Below, in pieces: positions 34,773-45,559 of a stretch of DNA of 64,000 nt. Every line of letters begins with the position of its first letter. The first letter of the stretch is position 1. This DNA is from Papilionanthe hookeriana x Papilionanthe teres. Lineage: Eukaryota; Streptophyta; Magnoliopsida; Asparagales; Orchidaceae. The stretch covers positions 34,722,930 to 34,786,929 of the forward strand of contig CM040439.1 of the NCBI GenBank assembly GCA_022702705.1. The letters are read 5' to 3'. The translations under genes were made by a program, and so were the position numbers. Below the pieces are notes generated by a model. It was not told the DNA's origin, made no database searches, and saw only the letters and a program-made list of their open reading frames with translations.

Positions 34773-36060
34773 CTTCTTACAAAATATGTGGTTTCAACAA
34801 AAGGATTCCCATGAAAAAGAGCCCGAGTTTTATTTTCCTTGCTTTCTCTTTGGACACGATTTTTATTTATATAAGTGTTAAGAATATGAGTTTTTAGCAT
34901 CCACAAAATTATTGGGCTTCCCTGATAGAGCTATTTATAAACCCACGCCTTGTGTATTCCCAATATATATGATCATAAATCTTCTCTTTATCGCAATCAT
35001 TCTCTCGGTGTTGTTTGTACTCCTTTGATCAATAAAATGAACTAAGCTCTCTTCAAATTGAAGAGATTTCTAGTCTCTTGCCTTATCAATTTAGAAATTA
35101 GAATATCAGTTAAATTGCAATGTAGTTACCTTTTTCAAAGGATGAAGTGGTAATAGTTGCTCAAGTGGCAGAATCAACTCCAATATTTCATATCCTAGAA
35201 AACCATGCTTAACGTAACAAATTTTTTAAATTTAATATTATCCTTCCTTTTTTTTATCCCCTTTCTAGCGATCTCTTACAACTTGAGGCTTGCACCATAT
35301 GCTCAACAATACTCTTAATATATATTTAATAATATCATATCACGAGATGATCTTGTTATTAATAATTTAGACTATTTTAAACTATTTGAAATCATAGAGG
35401 AAGAATAAAAATTATTAGAAGTCACCACATTTCATGATTCTTCTAGAATTTTTAGAGTTGCGGCAAATCCAAAGGAGAAATTGTTTAAGGTTAGTGTCTT
35501 TAGTTATATAGTAATTTTTGTTTATACTTGTTTTTTCTCATTAACTTCTTTCTTATATTAAAAAACAATACGGCTGCCTGTTTCAAAAAGAAATAGTTAA
35601 AAGTCTCCTAATCCTTGATTTCTAGTCTCGAGTTATTAACTTTGATCCCAACAAATGCAACTTTCTTTGATGAACTTCTATACATTATATATATATATAT
35701 ATATATGCACTCAAATACACGTACATTTTACAATGTAATATATAATTCATCAAAGTTGCAGCCTAAAAAGTCTTCGTAGTATTAAATATTTATGCATAAC
35801 CTATGAATGTTAATAACAAATTAAATAGAGTTCATGGCTTGCTTTTCTCACTATTTACATTGCAGAGTTCAAATACCCATTGTCATGTGCTCTTTGTTAG
35901 CTCCGTTCTTTGGTACACATCATTACTTGGAATTCTGCAATAGAAAACCTTAAAAAATGATCTTAGTTAACATTTTCCAATAAGAAAACATTCAATAATT
36001 TGAGTTCTGCCAAAATATTATTTATTATGTAAATCTTCTTGGAGTAAAGATAGGTACCTT
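34773..36060. other. Intergenic, AT-rich, no gene recognised
   Basis: The stretch contains an LTR-like snippet (a TATTTATAAA box near 34931 and AATAAA near 35032) and an (AT)n run at about 35686-35707. Neither is enough to define an element. No coding region is supported. Confidence 0.55.
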
Positions 36061-36064
36061 CTTT

Positions 36065-36071
36065 TATAAAA
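36065..36071 (+). promoter_or_regulatory. TATA box of the EG45/PNP-like gene
   Basis: TATAAAA lies 60 bases upstream of the ATG at 36125, a normal distance for a short leader. It is followed by a second weaker TTTATAATTT near 36090. Confidence 0.5.
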
Positions 36072-36124
36072 GGGCCCAACTATTCCTCTTTTATAATTTG
36101 AGGGAAAAAGAGTAATTAGTAAAT

Positions 36125-36608
36125 ATGAAAGAGAGTGTTTTCTTTGCTATTTTAATGTTTCTTCCTCTTGCATCAGTTGCTTCAACACTTAAGATAGGAG
36201 TAGCCTCCTACTACAGTAAACCTTATGTTCGTAAGTGCTAATCACTTTCCAATGTATTTTTTTTATTTATTTATTTTATTAATATAATTTTTGTAATGAC
36301 TAATTGCAGCATCTGCATGCTTCAATTTTGACAATCAAGGAATATTTTTAGCATCTGTTAGTGATGAATTATGGGATGGTGGCAAAGTATGTGGGAAATA
36401 TTATGAGGTGTATTGCAATGGTGCAATAAGTAAAGGCATCAGACATGCCTGCATAGACCAATTCTTTGTTAACTTCGGTGTTTTTGTTAAAGTTGTCGAT
36501 CGTTGTAACAATTGTGCTAATAATACTATGCTTCTCTCTCAAGAAGCCTTTAAATCCATTGCCAACGTAGATGTTGGAAGCATTAACATAGAATATCGAG
36601 AAATATAG
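36125..36608 (+). CDS. EG45-like domain / plant natriuretic peptide-like secreted protein
   Basis: The gene has two exons, 36125-36230 and 36310-36608, joined by a 79-bp intron (donor C|GTAAGT, acceptor TTGCAG). The product is 134 residues, normal for the family. Residues 1-20 (MKESVFFAILMFLPLASVAS) look like a signal peptide, so the protein is expected in the apoplast. The mature part is a single double-psi beta-barrel domain as in expansin N-termini: ASYYSKPYVPSACFNF, LWDGGKVCGKYYEVYC, VFVKVVDRCNNC and the closing LSQEAFKSIANVDVGSINIEY, with six Cys that can form three disulfides. Plant natriuretic peptides are linked to water and ion balance and stress responses; this locus could equally be a related EG45 protein with another role. 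It stands alone between transposon remains, with no frame damage. Confidence 0.9.
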
Positions 36609-38480
36609 AAATTAATTATCCATTTCATCTGGTATATTTTGATACCATTTATTATTATTATTATTATTATTTTGTTGATCTCTTATGTTGCAAGTTTATT
36701 TTTTAAAATTTCTTTTAATCTAATGTTTTTCTAACATATTTTTCATTATTATTATTGTTTTTAAATTTCTTTTAACCCAATTTGCAGAAAATGTGGTTGG
36801 TAATGAATGCTTTGTTGAGGACTTCTATCAATATTCTACGTCAATGTTTTGTTTTTTTTTATTTAGCAATGTTTATCTACCTACGTGTTTGCATTGAATG
36901 AGGTTGGCTGTGGATTGTAATCCTTCAAAAAAATTAGTATTACTTTGTGTGGAACCATATGTGGAATGTCAAGTTTGGTTTGAATTAGTAATTACGAAAT
37001 GATTATTTTCCATCTAGTTGGATGACATTATGAGCTTTTTCTTATATATGATTCTTTATAGTTTATTTTAAATATTATCATATTATTACATTAACATATA
37101 AGAAAATGTTGGCAAAAAAATATAAAATATTCTTATAAGATTAGATGAGGATGATTCATACGCACGGATTGGTGTACTCGAGGTGCACATGCCAGATAAT
37201 CTGTTGCTAAGCTGTCAGAGATTAATACAAATTTTTTGAAGGACATCAGGTTGTTCGTTTTGTCGTCAAGTAAAGCTGGTTTTCCTATGGTTTTGATGTA
37301 CAACTCGAAATCTGTATATACGGATGATCACACGTAATATTCTCTACCATTTTTGGCTTCAAAATAATGGACAACTAATTTGATCATACAAAGCTTTCGT
37401 GGGAATATCACAAAACCTTGCTTCAAATAAGTATTACACCTGATGGGAACAATAAAATAGGAAATATGAGAAACCATCAGTGGGATCCTTTGCTTGATTA
37501 AAATTATAGGATTTTAGAAGGATATATTTTAGTAATTTCTTGTGGAAATTTTGGCCATGAAAGTATAGAGTAATGTCATAAGATAAAACATTCCCAATAA
37601 ATCACTCCATATTTATAAGCAGCCCGGGCCATGTTAATAATATTAGATGTGCTATAAATTTTAATAAAAAAAAGATAAATCAAAATTGTATGTTTGATCA
37701 TTCATGTATAAAATAAGCTAAGAAGGGACTATGGGGGAGGTTTGAGAAGAGGGCCACTATCTCTAGAGTTACTTATGACTTACTTTGGATCCTTTTTTTT
37801 CCATTTATTTTTATTTTTGCTTTTGTTTTTTAAAAACATGTTTGTATATGGTGCAATTTTTAAGCATTTTTATTTTAAATTCTGAAGATAAATAAACTTA
37901 TTTAAAAAACAATCAAAATAATATTCATGTTTTGAAGAAAATATTAAATGTGTGCAACGCACATTCGGACTATTAATCATATTTAAGCACACTAGTATGC
38001 ACACACTCTCTCTTTCCTATGATTGGTTGTTTGTAGGTGCCATCATAGCCATCTCACTTAAACAATGAAGCATAATCATGTTTGCAGCATAATCTTCATC
38101 ACTACTTCACTTGTGTAGCATATTTGGTTTCCTTGTCATTTCACATCATATTTGAACATTTCATATTTTTTAAGAAAATTCAGACAAATTTTCATGCTTG
38201 ATATTTGTAATGAAAAGTTTACTTATAAATTATGTTCAGTGATCTCTAATTAACTCATACTATTTCCTTTAACTAAATAAATCAAACTTGCAGACATTAT
38301 AACGATAGGGAAGAAGACTACAAGAGTAACATAATCTTCATTAAAATAGATATCCATATGCATACAATATTATAGCTACGTGCTTTACATATGTCTTTTG
38401 GAGGGCATTTTGATCAATATTAGGTTTTATTTATTTCTTTACATATAAAACATTACAGAAAGTACTAAATCTTATAGATG
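36609..38480. other. 3' flank and intergenic sequence, no gene recognised
   Basis: Contains a (TTA)n run at about 36645-36673 and a possible spliced 3' UTR acceptor (TTTGCAG, 36781-36787) ahead of sequence without an open frame. The rest is AT-rich and shows nothing that I can name. Confidence 0.5.
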
Positions 38481-38489
38481 TAAATTAGG

Positions 38490-38960
38490 AAGTGTGCATA
38501 TTAGAAAAAATGATCTTAGGTAACCTAACTTCAGGATATCTCACTATGTGATATATTATATATTATTAAACATATTTAGAAGATATCTAATTAAATAATC
38601 TTTCCTATAATTGAATTATTTCTAATTTATATGCCCTAATCTTCTCTTATTTATAGTAGGATTATGGATGACTTGTTTATGTTCAGTTGTAACCCTAACT
38701 CGATCGATTTTTTTCCTTTCTTCCCACCAGTTGAGAGTGGAACAACATCTCCAATTGGACATTGGCAGATTTACGTCGAACCTTGTAAATTGTGCTCTCT
38801 AGTTATTTGTTTGTAGTTTGAATTTGTTTTCAGATTATTTTCACTATAATTGGTATCAAAACCTAATCAGCAATTCTAGGGGGAAGAGATGTTGTTTTCT
38901 GGTGAAATTGCGAATGCAAGATAAAGCGATTAGAGCAATTTGCATTATGTAATCTGATCA
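38490..38960 (+). mobile_element. Ty1/copia LTR end and primer-binding site (remnant)
   Basis: TTGGTATCAAAACC at about 38849-38862 is one or two changes from the initiator-tRNA-Met primer-binding motif TGGTATCAGAGC, which follows copia 5' LTRs. The preceding 300 bases have LTR-like texture, but the start is not defined. Traces of a gag-like frame (VRMQDKAIRAIC) follow. It is old and truncated. Confidence 0.4.
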
Positions 38961-39039
38961 TGGCTGTCTTAAATAAGTATTTTAAAAGTATTTTCAGTTC
39001 AGTCACACAGTATAATCAGTCTGATAAGAAATCAACCAA

Positions 39040-39340
39040 TCTATATGCAAGAATGCGTATCGCTCAGGTAATACAAAACTCTAGTGGAGTCATGATTATT
39101 GATCCCACACAAAGAAAGCAAATCTTTAAAGCGTAGCACATAAATCAAATATTAAAATTACAATGCACATAGAGTAAATACTAAAGTTGCTAAAGTCAAA
39201 GATACCAAAGTTTAAGGATATTAAATTGAGAAGGATTGCTGGGGGGGACTAGCATCTAACTCAATAGTTGATCGAAGAAATCTCCAAGTAAAAACAGATG
39301 TTGTTTCATATCAATAAAACCAGCCAAACCTCATCCAAAC
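39040..39340 (-). mobile_element. Decayed gypsy LTR, minus orientation
   Basis: On the minus strand, 39060-39120 reads GTGGGATCAATAATCATGACTCCACTAGAG and then GTATTACCTGAGCGATACG. This matches the 3' part of the LTR at about 17588-17640 (GTGGGATCGATA, ACTCCACTAGAG, GTATTAC, CGATACG). It therefore marks the 3' portion of an LTR reading leftwards. The second AlkB remnant lies about 0.7 kb upstream in the same sense. Confidence 0.55.
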
Positions 39341-39997
39341 GGATCAAAAAACTAAGAAGAGTGTAGTTCTATGTAGTTAAAGCAAGCTAACATTTTTTTT
39401 GTGAGACAGAGGACCCATAGTTTCTATGGAAGGAAACTTCGACCTAAGAAAAGAAATAACGTTAGTGATAGGTTGTGAAGACTCAACCTGACCAAGTCAA
39501 AATTTAAGTTTGAATTTTGATATTAATTGTTTTGATTTGATTTGATTTATTTTATTTTCATCATTTTTCGAGTTTGGAGGTTTTCTTTAGAAGTTTCAAT
39601 CTGATATATGTCTTGTTCGTATTGTTCTTTATTCATCAGTTCTTTTTTAGAATCAAGACGGACTCAACTCACTAGCTTTCCAAATCTATCGCATGAAGTG
39701 GCAATCTGAAAATTTGTTAATTTTGTAAGAAATTGCCAAAGCAAAAAACTTTTGTTGTTGTCTTTAAATGTTGACAAAATAACGTACAATCCAATAGCGT
39801 CTTTTCACTTTACAACAAAACATGTAATGATTGTCATCCGTAGATGATGCTTGCATAACCATATCTTCGAGCTTCTATCTAATAGTCTTTTTTGTCTGTC
39901 TTAAGGGCTACCTAGAGTCCAGCATCGCCTTCTAAGACACTTTCTCTAGAACAAATGTTCTTTTGAATGCACTTGGAGGGGTGCTATGTCTGGTTAG

Positions 39998-40324
39998 TCA
40001 TAGCTCTAAAGGTTGCAGCAACTCCAAATCAGAATATGGCTAGTATTTAAATGGTATCTTATCCATCCTTGTGAAAGTAATGGATATTCTTCTTTGTGAA
40101 ACTCCCGGAGTACTGTGTTTTGAGGTCGGCACATTTCCTTTTAGTACTATCACTCATCTAATCGGCAAAGGGATCTCAACCGCCTCCTGGAACTCACCTA
40201 GGCCAATGATTCACAGCTCTTTTCCACAAATAATATTGTATTCACTAAAAAAGGAAAACATGCATAATAGGCTGAGAAAATCATGGTGACTTTTATGTGG
40301 TGGAGTGCAATCTCCTTCCTCGTT
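39998..40324 (-). pseudogene. Second ALKBH9/10-like AlkB remnant, C-terminal half
   Basis: On the minus strand one continuous frame reads NEEGDCTPPHKSHHDF (from 40324), FFSEYNIICGKEL, GEFQEAVEIPLP, VLKGN, SKHSTPGV, RRISITFTRMD and LELLQPLEL, ending at a stop (39998-40000). This is co-linear with the AlkB domain at 25535-25865. The HxD motif has become HKS, so the metal-binding Asp is lost, and the second Arg of RxxxxxR is replaced by Thr. At least three stops occur (after GKEL, after PIR and after IPFKY). Sequence upstream of 40324 on the minus strand is not recognisable as AlkB. It may be a second retroelement-borne copy, since a decayed LTR lies downstream, or a processed host pseudogene. 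Confidence 0.8.
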
Positions 40325-40857
40325 AGCTCCTTAGGCCCCATGATTTTTTCCCTTTCTAGGATTTCCATAAAAAAATTTTTGGTGTTTCGACTTGTCAGTT
40401 TTATTACCTGAGTGTATAATGTATTCTCATGCAATGCCAAAATGATAATTCATTATTCTACCGCCATGAATTCTTTTAAACGCATCAATATCTTACACCT
40501 AAACCTTATTTTTACTTTTTTACCATCCAAATCTCTTCTATCACAATTTTGTAAATACAGTACAAAATTTAATATAAAATTAATATAAATAAATAAATTT
40601 TCTTAATTCTTTAATTTCTTTAAGCCAAAGTGAGTCGAACACAAATGATTAGAACTTTGTTAGTGTTCGACTAATTTATATATCTAACTCAAAAAATACA
40701 TTCACATCCACTATCATTCTCTATCTTATATATCTCCCATGACATCCAAATTAACATGAAAATGAAAACAACAAATCTATCAGTTTATGACTATTCTCCA
40801 CATAATAGTTAAAGTCCTCAAGAGAAGACAACCATGCTTAAAGGATGAAAGACTTCT

Positions 40858-40958
40858 TCTTGTAGGAGAGCTAATTCCCCTAGGTGAATGACGATTGAAA
40901 CCCGGTAGCAGGCCTAGAGCTTATCCCTTATCAGTGAACTACAAGCTCTTGAGCGAAA
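40858..40958 (-). mobile_element. Possible tRNA-derived SINE
   Basis: On the minus strand a box A-like GAGCTTGTAGTTCACTGATA is followed about 30 bases later by a box B-like CCGGGTTTCAATC. The arrangement is that of a plant SINE head. The tail is unclear. Confidence 0.35.
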
Positions 40959-41897
40959 AAAAATTCAAAACTCATCACAAGTAATGTCATGTCTTGCCCA
41001 AATTGATAATTGGACATTGACATAGCTAATCGGAGCCCAATTTGCAATCGATGCAGATACACTAAGACTGTCGTATGATTTGCCTCTCGAAGAATGTCAA
41101 AAGAGAGCTATGAACATGATCACACATATGGACAATTGTATGCCCTAAGAAGGGTATTGTAATTTTTTATATATAAAAAAGGTAGATGAATTTCATTCTA
41201 TTTTCATTCCCACTGTAACATGTCGAAGGAACAAGAGAATGCAGAACTAAATGTATATCATAAATCAACATTCCTGACTTGAAGTACATATTCAGCAGGC
41301 CTCGTGGGCCTAAAGGGCCCATTTATGTGGAAGCTGCTGAGCTCCAGCTGTTGAGCTGACCTACCAAACCGATTGGTGAACTGGTCTGCCCATTCCACCT
41401 AACAAACTGACCAATCAGGCTTACGATCCCATCTTGCCTAATCAGCAATCTCGGTAACTATATGAACGCAAAAGTCAAGATTGACATCAATAGTTGACAT
41501 ATGCCACATCATCATTTATGGGCCTCTTGACACATATCACGATCTTTTCAATGAAATACCATGGATAGATTCGTAGTTTATTTCTTATATTATAATATTT
41601 TCTTGAATATGTATAAATGGGGAGGAGAGAGACTGCAAAGGGGATCAACTCTCCAAACCTATTTTGAAGGATCTCACGTTGTGGTTCTCATGGGATCTCT
41701 TTTGCCCTCTCATCTCAATAGATCATTCTCTCCTCCTTATTGAAGGTGGATTGAAAAAAAAAAACACATGATTCAGACCTAAAGAACACATCCATCCTCT
41801 CTCGTCGCCCTTCCTTACACGGATCTCTCTCGGGTTGTGTGAATCAATAAAGAATGCTAGACCTGGTGTCCTAAAAGAATTCAAAAAAAAAAAAAAG

Positions 41898-41898
<1 letters not shown>

Positions 41899-41953
<55 letters not shown>
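41899..41953. repeat. (AC)n microsatellite
   Basis: 27 AC dinucleotides, preceded by a poly-A run and followed by a short (AT)n stretch. Confidence 0.95.
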
Positions 41954-41961
<8 letters not shown>

Positions 41962-41986
41962 CACATATATAACCTTAAAATGTACC

Positions 41987-42376
41987 GTGTTTTTCAATTG
42001 GCGGTGCATTCATATCAAAACAGATTATTTGAAGCTCATTGCTTATGTTAAGCAAGATAAATATCCGTTGTGGAATTTGATAATTCTCGTGCGACAAATA
42101 TTGCTTCTTACTAAGTACATACATCTTTTACGGATTTACATACCACGAGAGGGTAATATGCCAGCTAATTGGCTTGCAAGTTATGGATCTCGAGTTGATG
42201 AGGTTAATTTGGGGTGCACTCCCCTGTATACTCTGAAATATTTAGTGACAATTTTTTATACTCCTTATACCAGTGCATAAGTGCTCTATTTTTCTGCTGG
42301 GGTGGTCTTATTACTATATTGGGTGGGGGTTCATTTTCTCATTGCTAACTTGAATAGACATAGTTTTATTTGAGCT
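41987..42376 (+). pseudogene. LINE (L1-type) RNase H domain remnant, left part
   Basis: The reading contains WRCIHIKTDYLKLIAYVKQ and the end block IYIPREGNMPANWLASYG, corresponding to the TD and REGN-x2-A-x-W/x-LA motifs of the RNase H domain that ends many plant L1-type LINEs. It runs to about 42280 and then into 3' untranslated sequence. The copia element at 42377 interrupts that tail; it resumes at 47734 (GATGCTTTGGTTGG...). Confidence 0.6.
42372..42376. repeat. Target-site duplication GAGCT, left copy
   Basis: GAGCT here and at 47729-47733 flank the copia LTRs exactly, which proves a single complete insertion. Confidence 0.92.
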
Positions 42377-42997
42377 TGTTGTTTTGACCCCCAATTAGTC
42401 ATTAAGGCAAGTAAGCACTCTTAAACTCCTCCTTACTTTAAAGCCTCTTTTGTTGACTTTAGAAGGTGCCACCTCATTATGGAATACCCTAGAAGAGGAC
42501 ATGTGGAAGGACACGTGGAGGCCATGCGGTGGAAGAAGGACATGTGAAAGGACATGTGGAAACCATGCGATGGAGGACTCTAAAGGGTGGACATGTGGAA
42601 GCCATGCAATTCTTAAAGGTTACACCTCATCTATTTATAGTATATTATAATGTAATCTAATCTACTATAAATAGATGAGAGGAGGAGGCTTTAGTGTGGG
42701 TTTTCTAAAGAGTGGAAAAAGAACTAAGGAGGAGAGAATAGCTAGAGAGTTAGAGAGGAGGAGAGCATCTTGAGGCCTTGTATCAAGGTGTCGCTTGAGG
42801 GGAGGCTATAGAAGGAAGATGAGGACTCATCTCTATGTATAAGCTATGTATTCTCCATTTCTTTTACCTTAGTGAACTACTTGATTGATTCCCTCCCGTG
42901 GACGTAGATCCGGTTGGATCGAACCACGTAAACGATTTGTGTTTGCTTGTGCTCTTTGCGTTTTATTTCTATATCGGGAAGTACATATCCCACAACA
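42377..42997 (+). mobile_element. 5' LTR of complete Ty1/copia element
   Basis: TGTTGTTTTGACC...CCCACAACA, 621 bp, nearly identical to 47112-47728. It contains an inverted repeat with a TATA box in each arm (42628-42642 and 42663-42677). Confidence 0.93.
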
Positions 42998-43016
42998 ATT
43001 GGCGCCGTACGTGGGA
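42998..43016 (+). other. Copia primer-binding site region
   Basis: ATTGGCGCCGTACGTGGGA directly follows the LTR end. It resembles the TTGGCGCCGTCTGTGGGA-type site of many plant LTR elements, not the initiator-Met type. Confidence 0.6.
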
Positions 43017-43095
43017 AGATCGATACTTCTTGGCTAGAGGCGTTCGCGTGAAGGTGTTCGCGACCGACGACGAAGAAGAGGTGTTTGGCGGGGAC

Positions 43096-43960
43096 AATGG
43101 GTTCCACCAAGTTCGACATCGAGAAGTTCACGGGAAAGAATGACTTCGGCTGTGGAGAGTAAAGATGAGAGCTCTGCTGGTTCGGCGGGGCGTTGCGAAG
43201 CACTTGCGAGGCCGGCGGCATTGCCGGCCGACATGACGAGAAAGAGAAGATTGGCATGCTTGGAGAAAGCTCATAGTTTGATAATCTTGAGCTTGGGCGA
43301 TAAGGTTACGAGGGAGGTGTCGAGGGAGACAACGGCTCGAAGCACTTTGGGCCGAGCTCGAGGTACTCTGCGACCGAGTCTTTAGCTAATAGGCTCTTTA
43401 CGAGCGGCGCTATACTCCTTCAAAATGCACGAAGACAAATCCGTCTCGGAGCGGATCGACGAGTTCGACAAGATCGTAGATGATCTTGAGAACATCGACG
43501 TCGAGATGGATGACGAGGACGAGGCGCTTGCTTGTTGCTACAGCTACTATTCCTAAGAGCTACGAGCGGTTCGAGGATGCGATGCTCTATGGAAGGGCGC
43601 GGACGATTACTGCGGAAGAGGTTCGATCATTGATCGAGACGAAGAACTTCGGAAGAAGCACGACATGAAGGAGGAAACCGGCGGAGACGATCGATGGTTA
43701 GAGGAAGATCGAGCGATAAAGGTTATAAAAGTGACCGGAAGCGAGATCGAGGTCCGGAAGAAACGTTAGAGGTCGGTCTTCAAGAGATCCTACAAGTCTT
43801 TGCCATTGCCACGAGGAAGGTCATTTTAAGAAGGATCGTCGGATAGAAAGAAAGGCTTTCGGGAGAAGCCTAAAGATTCGGAGAAGCGAAGCATAGTCTC
43901 GGACGGCTATGATTCGAGTTGAAGCTCGGTGATCGCGAGATCCGAATCCAGCGGAGTGGA
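43096..43960 (+). pseudogene. Copia gag and protease region (frameshifted)
   Basis: The ORF starts MGSTKFDIEKFTGKNDFG (43096), the usual start of Tork/Tnt1-like gag. It loses frame after 22 codons through one missing C in the expected GGC CTG TGG. Later blocks in other frames include IPKSYERFEDAMLYGRA (about 43548-43600), and traces of the zinc knuckle and the DSGCSFHMC protease block follow near 43965-44000. Frameshifts occur every few dozen codons. Confidence 0.8.
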
Positions 43961-43964
43961 TCCT

Positions 43965-45180
43965 TGACTCGGGGTGCTCCTTCCACATGTGTCCTCGCAA
44001 GGCCGGTTCGAGACACTACGAGCGGCGAATGGTGGATCCGTTCTGCTTGGAGACAATAAAGCACTGTAAGGTGATCGGCGGCGGGACGATCGAATAAAGA
44101 TGTTCGATGGAGCTGAACGGATCTTGCGGCATGTCGGGTACGTCCCGAGAACTTAAAGAAATTTGATTTCTTTAGGGACGGCTGAGTCGAATGGATACTC
44201 ATTCGAGGCGAGAGAATAGGCTGTATCGAGTAGCTAAGGGCTCTCTCATAGTCGTGAAAGGAGTCGAAAGAATGGGTTATACTCCCTTGTTGGAAGAGCT
44301 GTGATCGGGAACTTCTCGAATGCGGTTCGATCGAGCACGACGGATCCGGACTATGGCACATGAGGTCGGGGCATGTAAGTGAAAAGGGCTTACGAGGAAT
44401 TGTCCAAACAGGAACACGTTATGCGGAGATCGGGTCGACAAGCGGAATTCCGTGAACAATGTGTCTTGGGGAAGGCCACCGGGGTAAAGTTCTCCATTGG
44501 AATACATACATCGAAGAAACCTCTTGATTATGTACACGGTGATCTATGGGGCCAGACTAGAACTCGGACTCATGGAGGAGGAAGGTACTTCATGTCTATC
44601 ATCGATGACTACACCAGGAAGGTATGGGTCTTTATCCTAAAAACAAAAGATGAAGCTTTTCGACGATTCGAGGGCTGGTTAACTCTCACCGAAAATAAGA
44701 TGGGAGCAAGGCGAAGCACTTGAGAGCCGACGATGGCTTGGATCTTGTTCGGAAGCGGTTTGAGGAGGCGTGCGGGAGGAATGGCATCACGAGGCACAAG
44801 ACGGTCGGGAACACTCCTCGACGAACGGCACTAGGCGAGAGGATGAACGGGACTCTCCTAGAGAGAGTGCGGTGCATCTTCGTTAAATGCGGAGTCACCC
44901 AAAAGTTTACGGGGCGAAGGCTGTGTCGACCGCCTGTTACCTTATCAACGAGATGCCCATCGACGGTTGTTGATATAAAGACTCCTTTGGAGATGTGGTA
45001 CGGAAAGCCGAGTAAGCTATGATAATCTTAAAGTTTTTGGATGTATTGCATACGCTCGCGTTAGACGGGATAAGGCTGGAAGCGAGGGCTTTGAAGTGCA
45101 TCTTCATCGGATACCCACTGGAACCGAAGGTTACAAACTTTGGTGCCTAGATCAACAAAAATGCATCATCGGTAGGGATG
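43965..45180 (+). pseudogene. Copia protease end, gag-pre-integrase and integrase (frameshifted)
   Basis: Seen in shifting frames: LDSGCSFHMCP (protease active site, about 43965-44000), RLYRVAKGSLIVVKG (about 44220-44265), HGDLWG with the first integrase Asp (about 44536-44553), FMSIIDDYTRKVWVFILKTK (about 44588-44650), the RADDGLDL block with the second Asp (about 44722-44745), GERMNGTLLERVRCIF with the Glu (about 44835-44882) and the copia-specific end IFIGYP. The order protease-integrase-RT fixes it as Ty1/copia. Confidence 0.85.
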
Positions 45181-45559
45181 TGACATTCGATGAGTCCGAA
45201 ATGGGGAATGCTACGAAGCTATGTTACCGGGGACGAGTGTCAGCTAAGGAGGATTCGTCGATTGAGGTGGAGGCTGCAGACAAACTTTGGTGATCGAAGG
45301 ACAATTGTGAACGATCGAGACGAAGTGGCGGAAGACCGAGCAAGTGGCGAACCGGAAAAGAAGATCCGACGACTACGGCTTGGTAAGGGACGGACAAAGG
45401 AGAACTATCGGACCGCCGGAGAGATACGGTCATGCGAGATATGATCTCCTATGCTGCGAGTCTCTGCGACGTGATAGAAGAAGCGGAGACCGAGCGGCTA
45501 CGAGGAAGCCACGAAGAGCGAGGAAAGACACGAGTGGGAAGAGGCAATGGATGAGGAAA

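Noticed and set aside
41723..41950. Open frame with a poly-(Cys-Val) start on the minus strand
   Set aside because: It is only the translation of the (AC)n microsatellite.
43870..44361. 163-codon minus-strand open frame in the copia element
   Set aside because: It is the complement of the frameshifted protease/pre-integrase region, and its wording matches no family.
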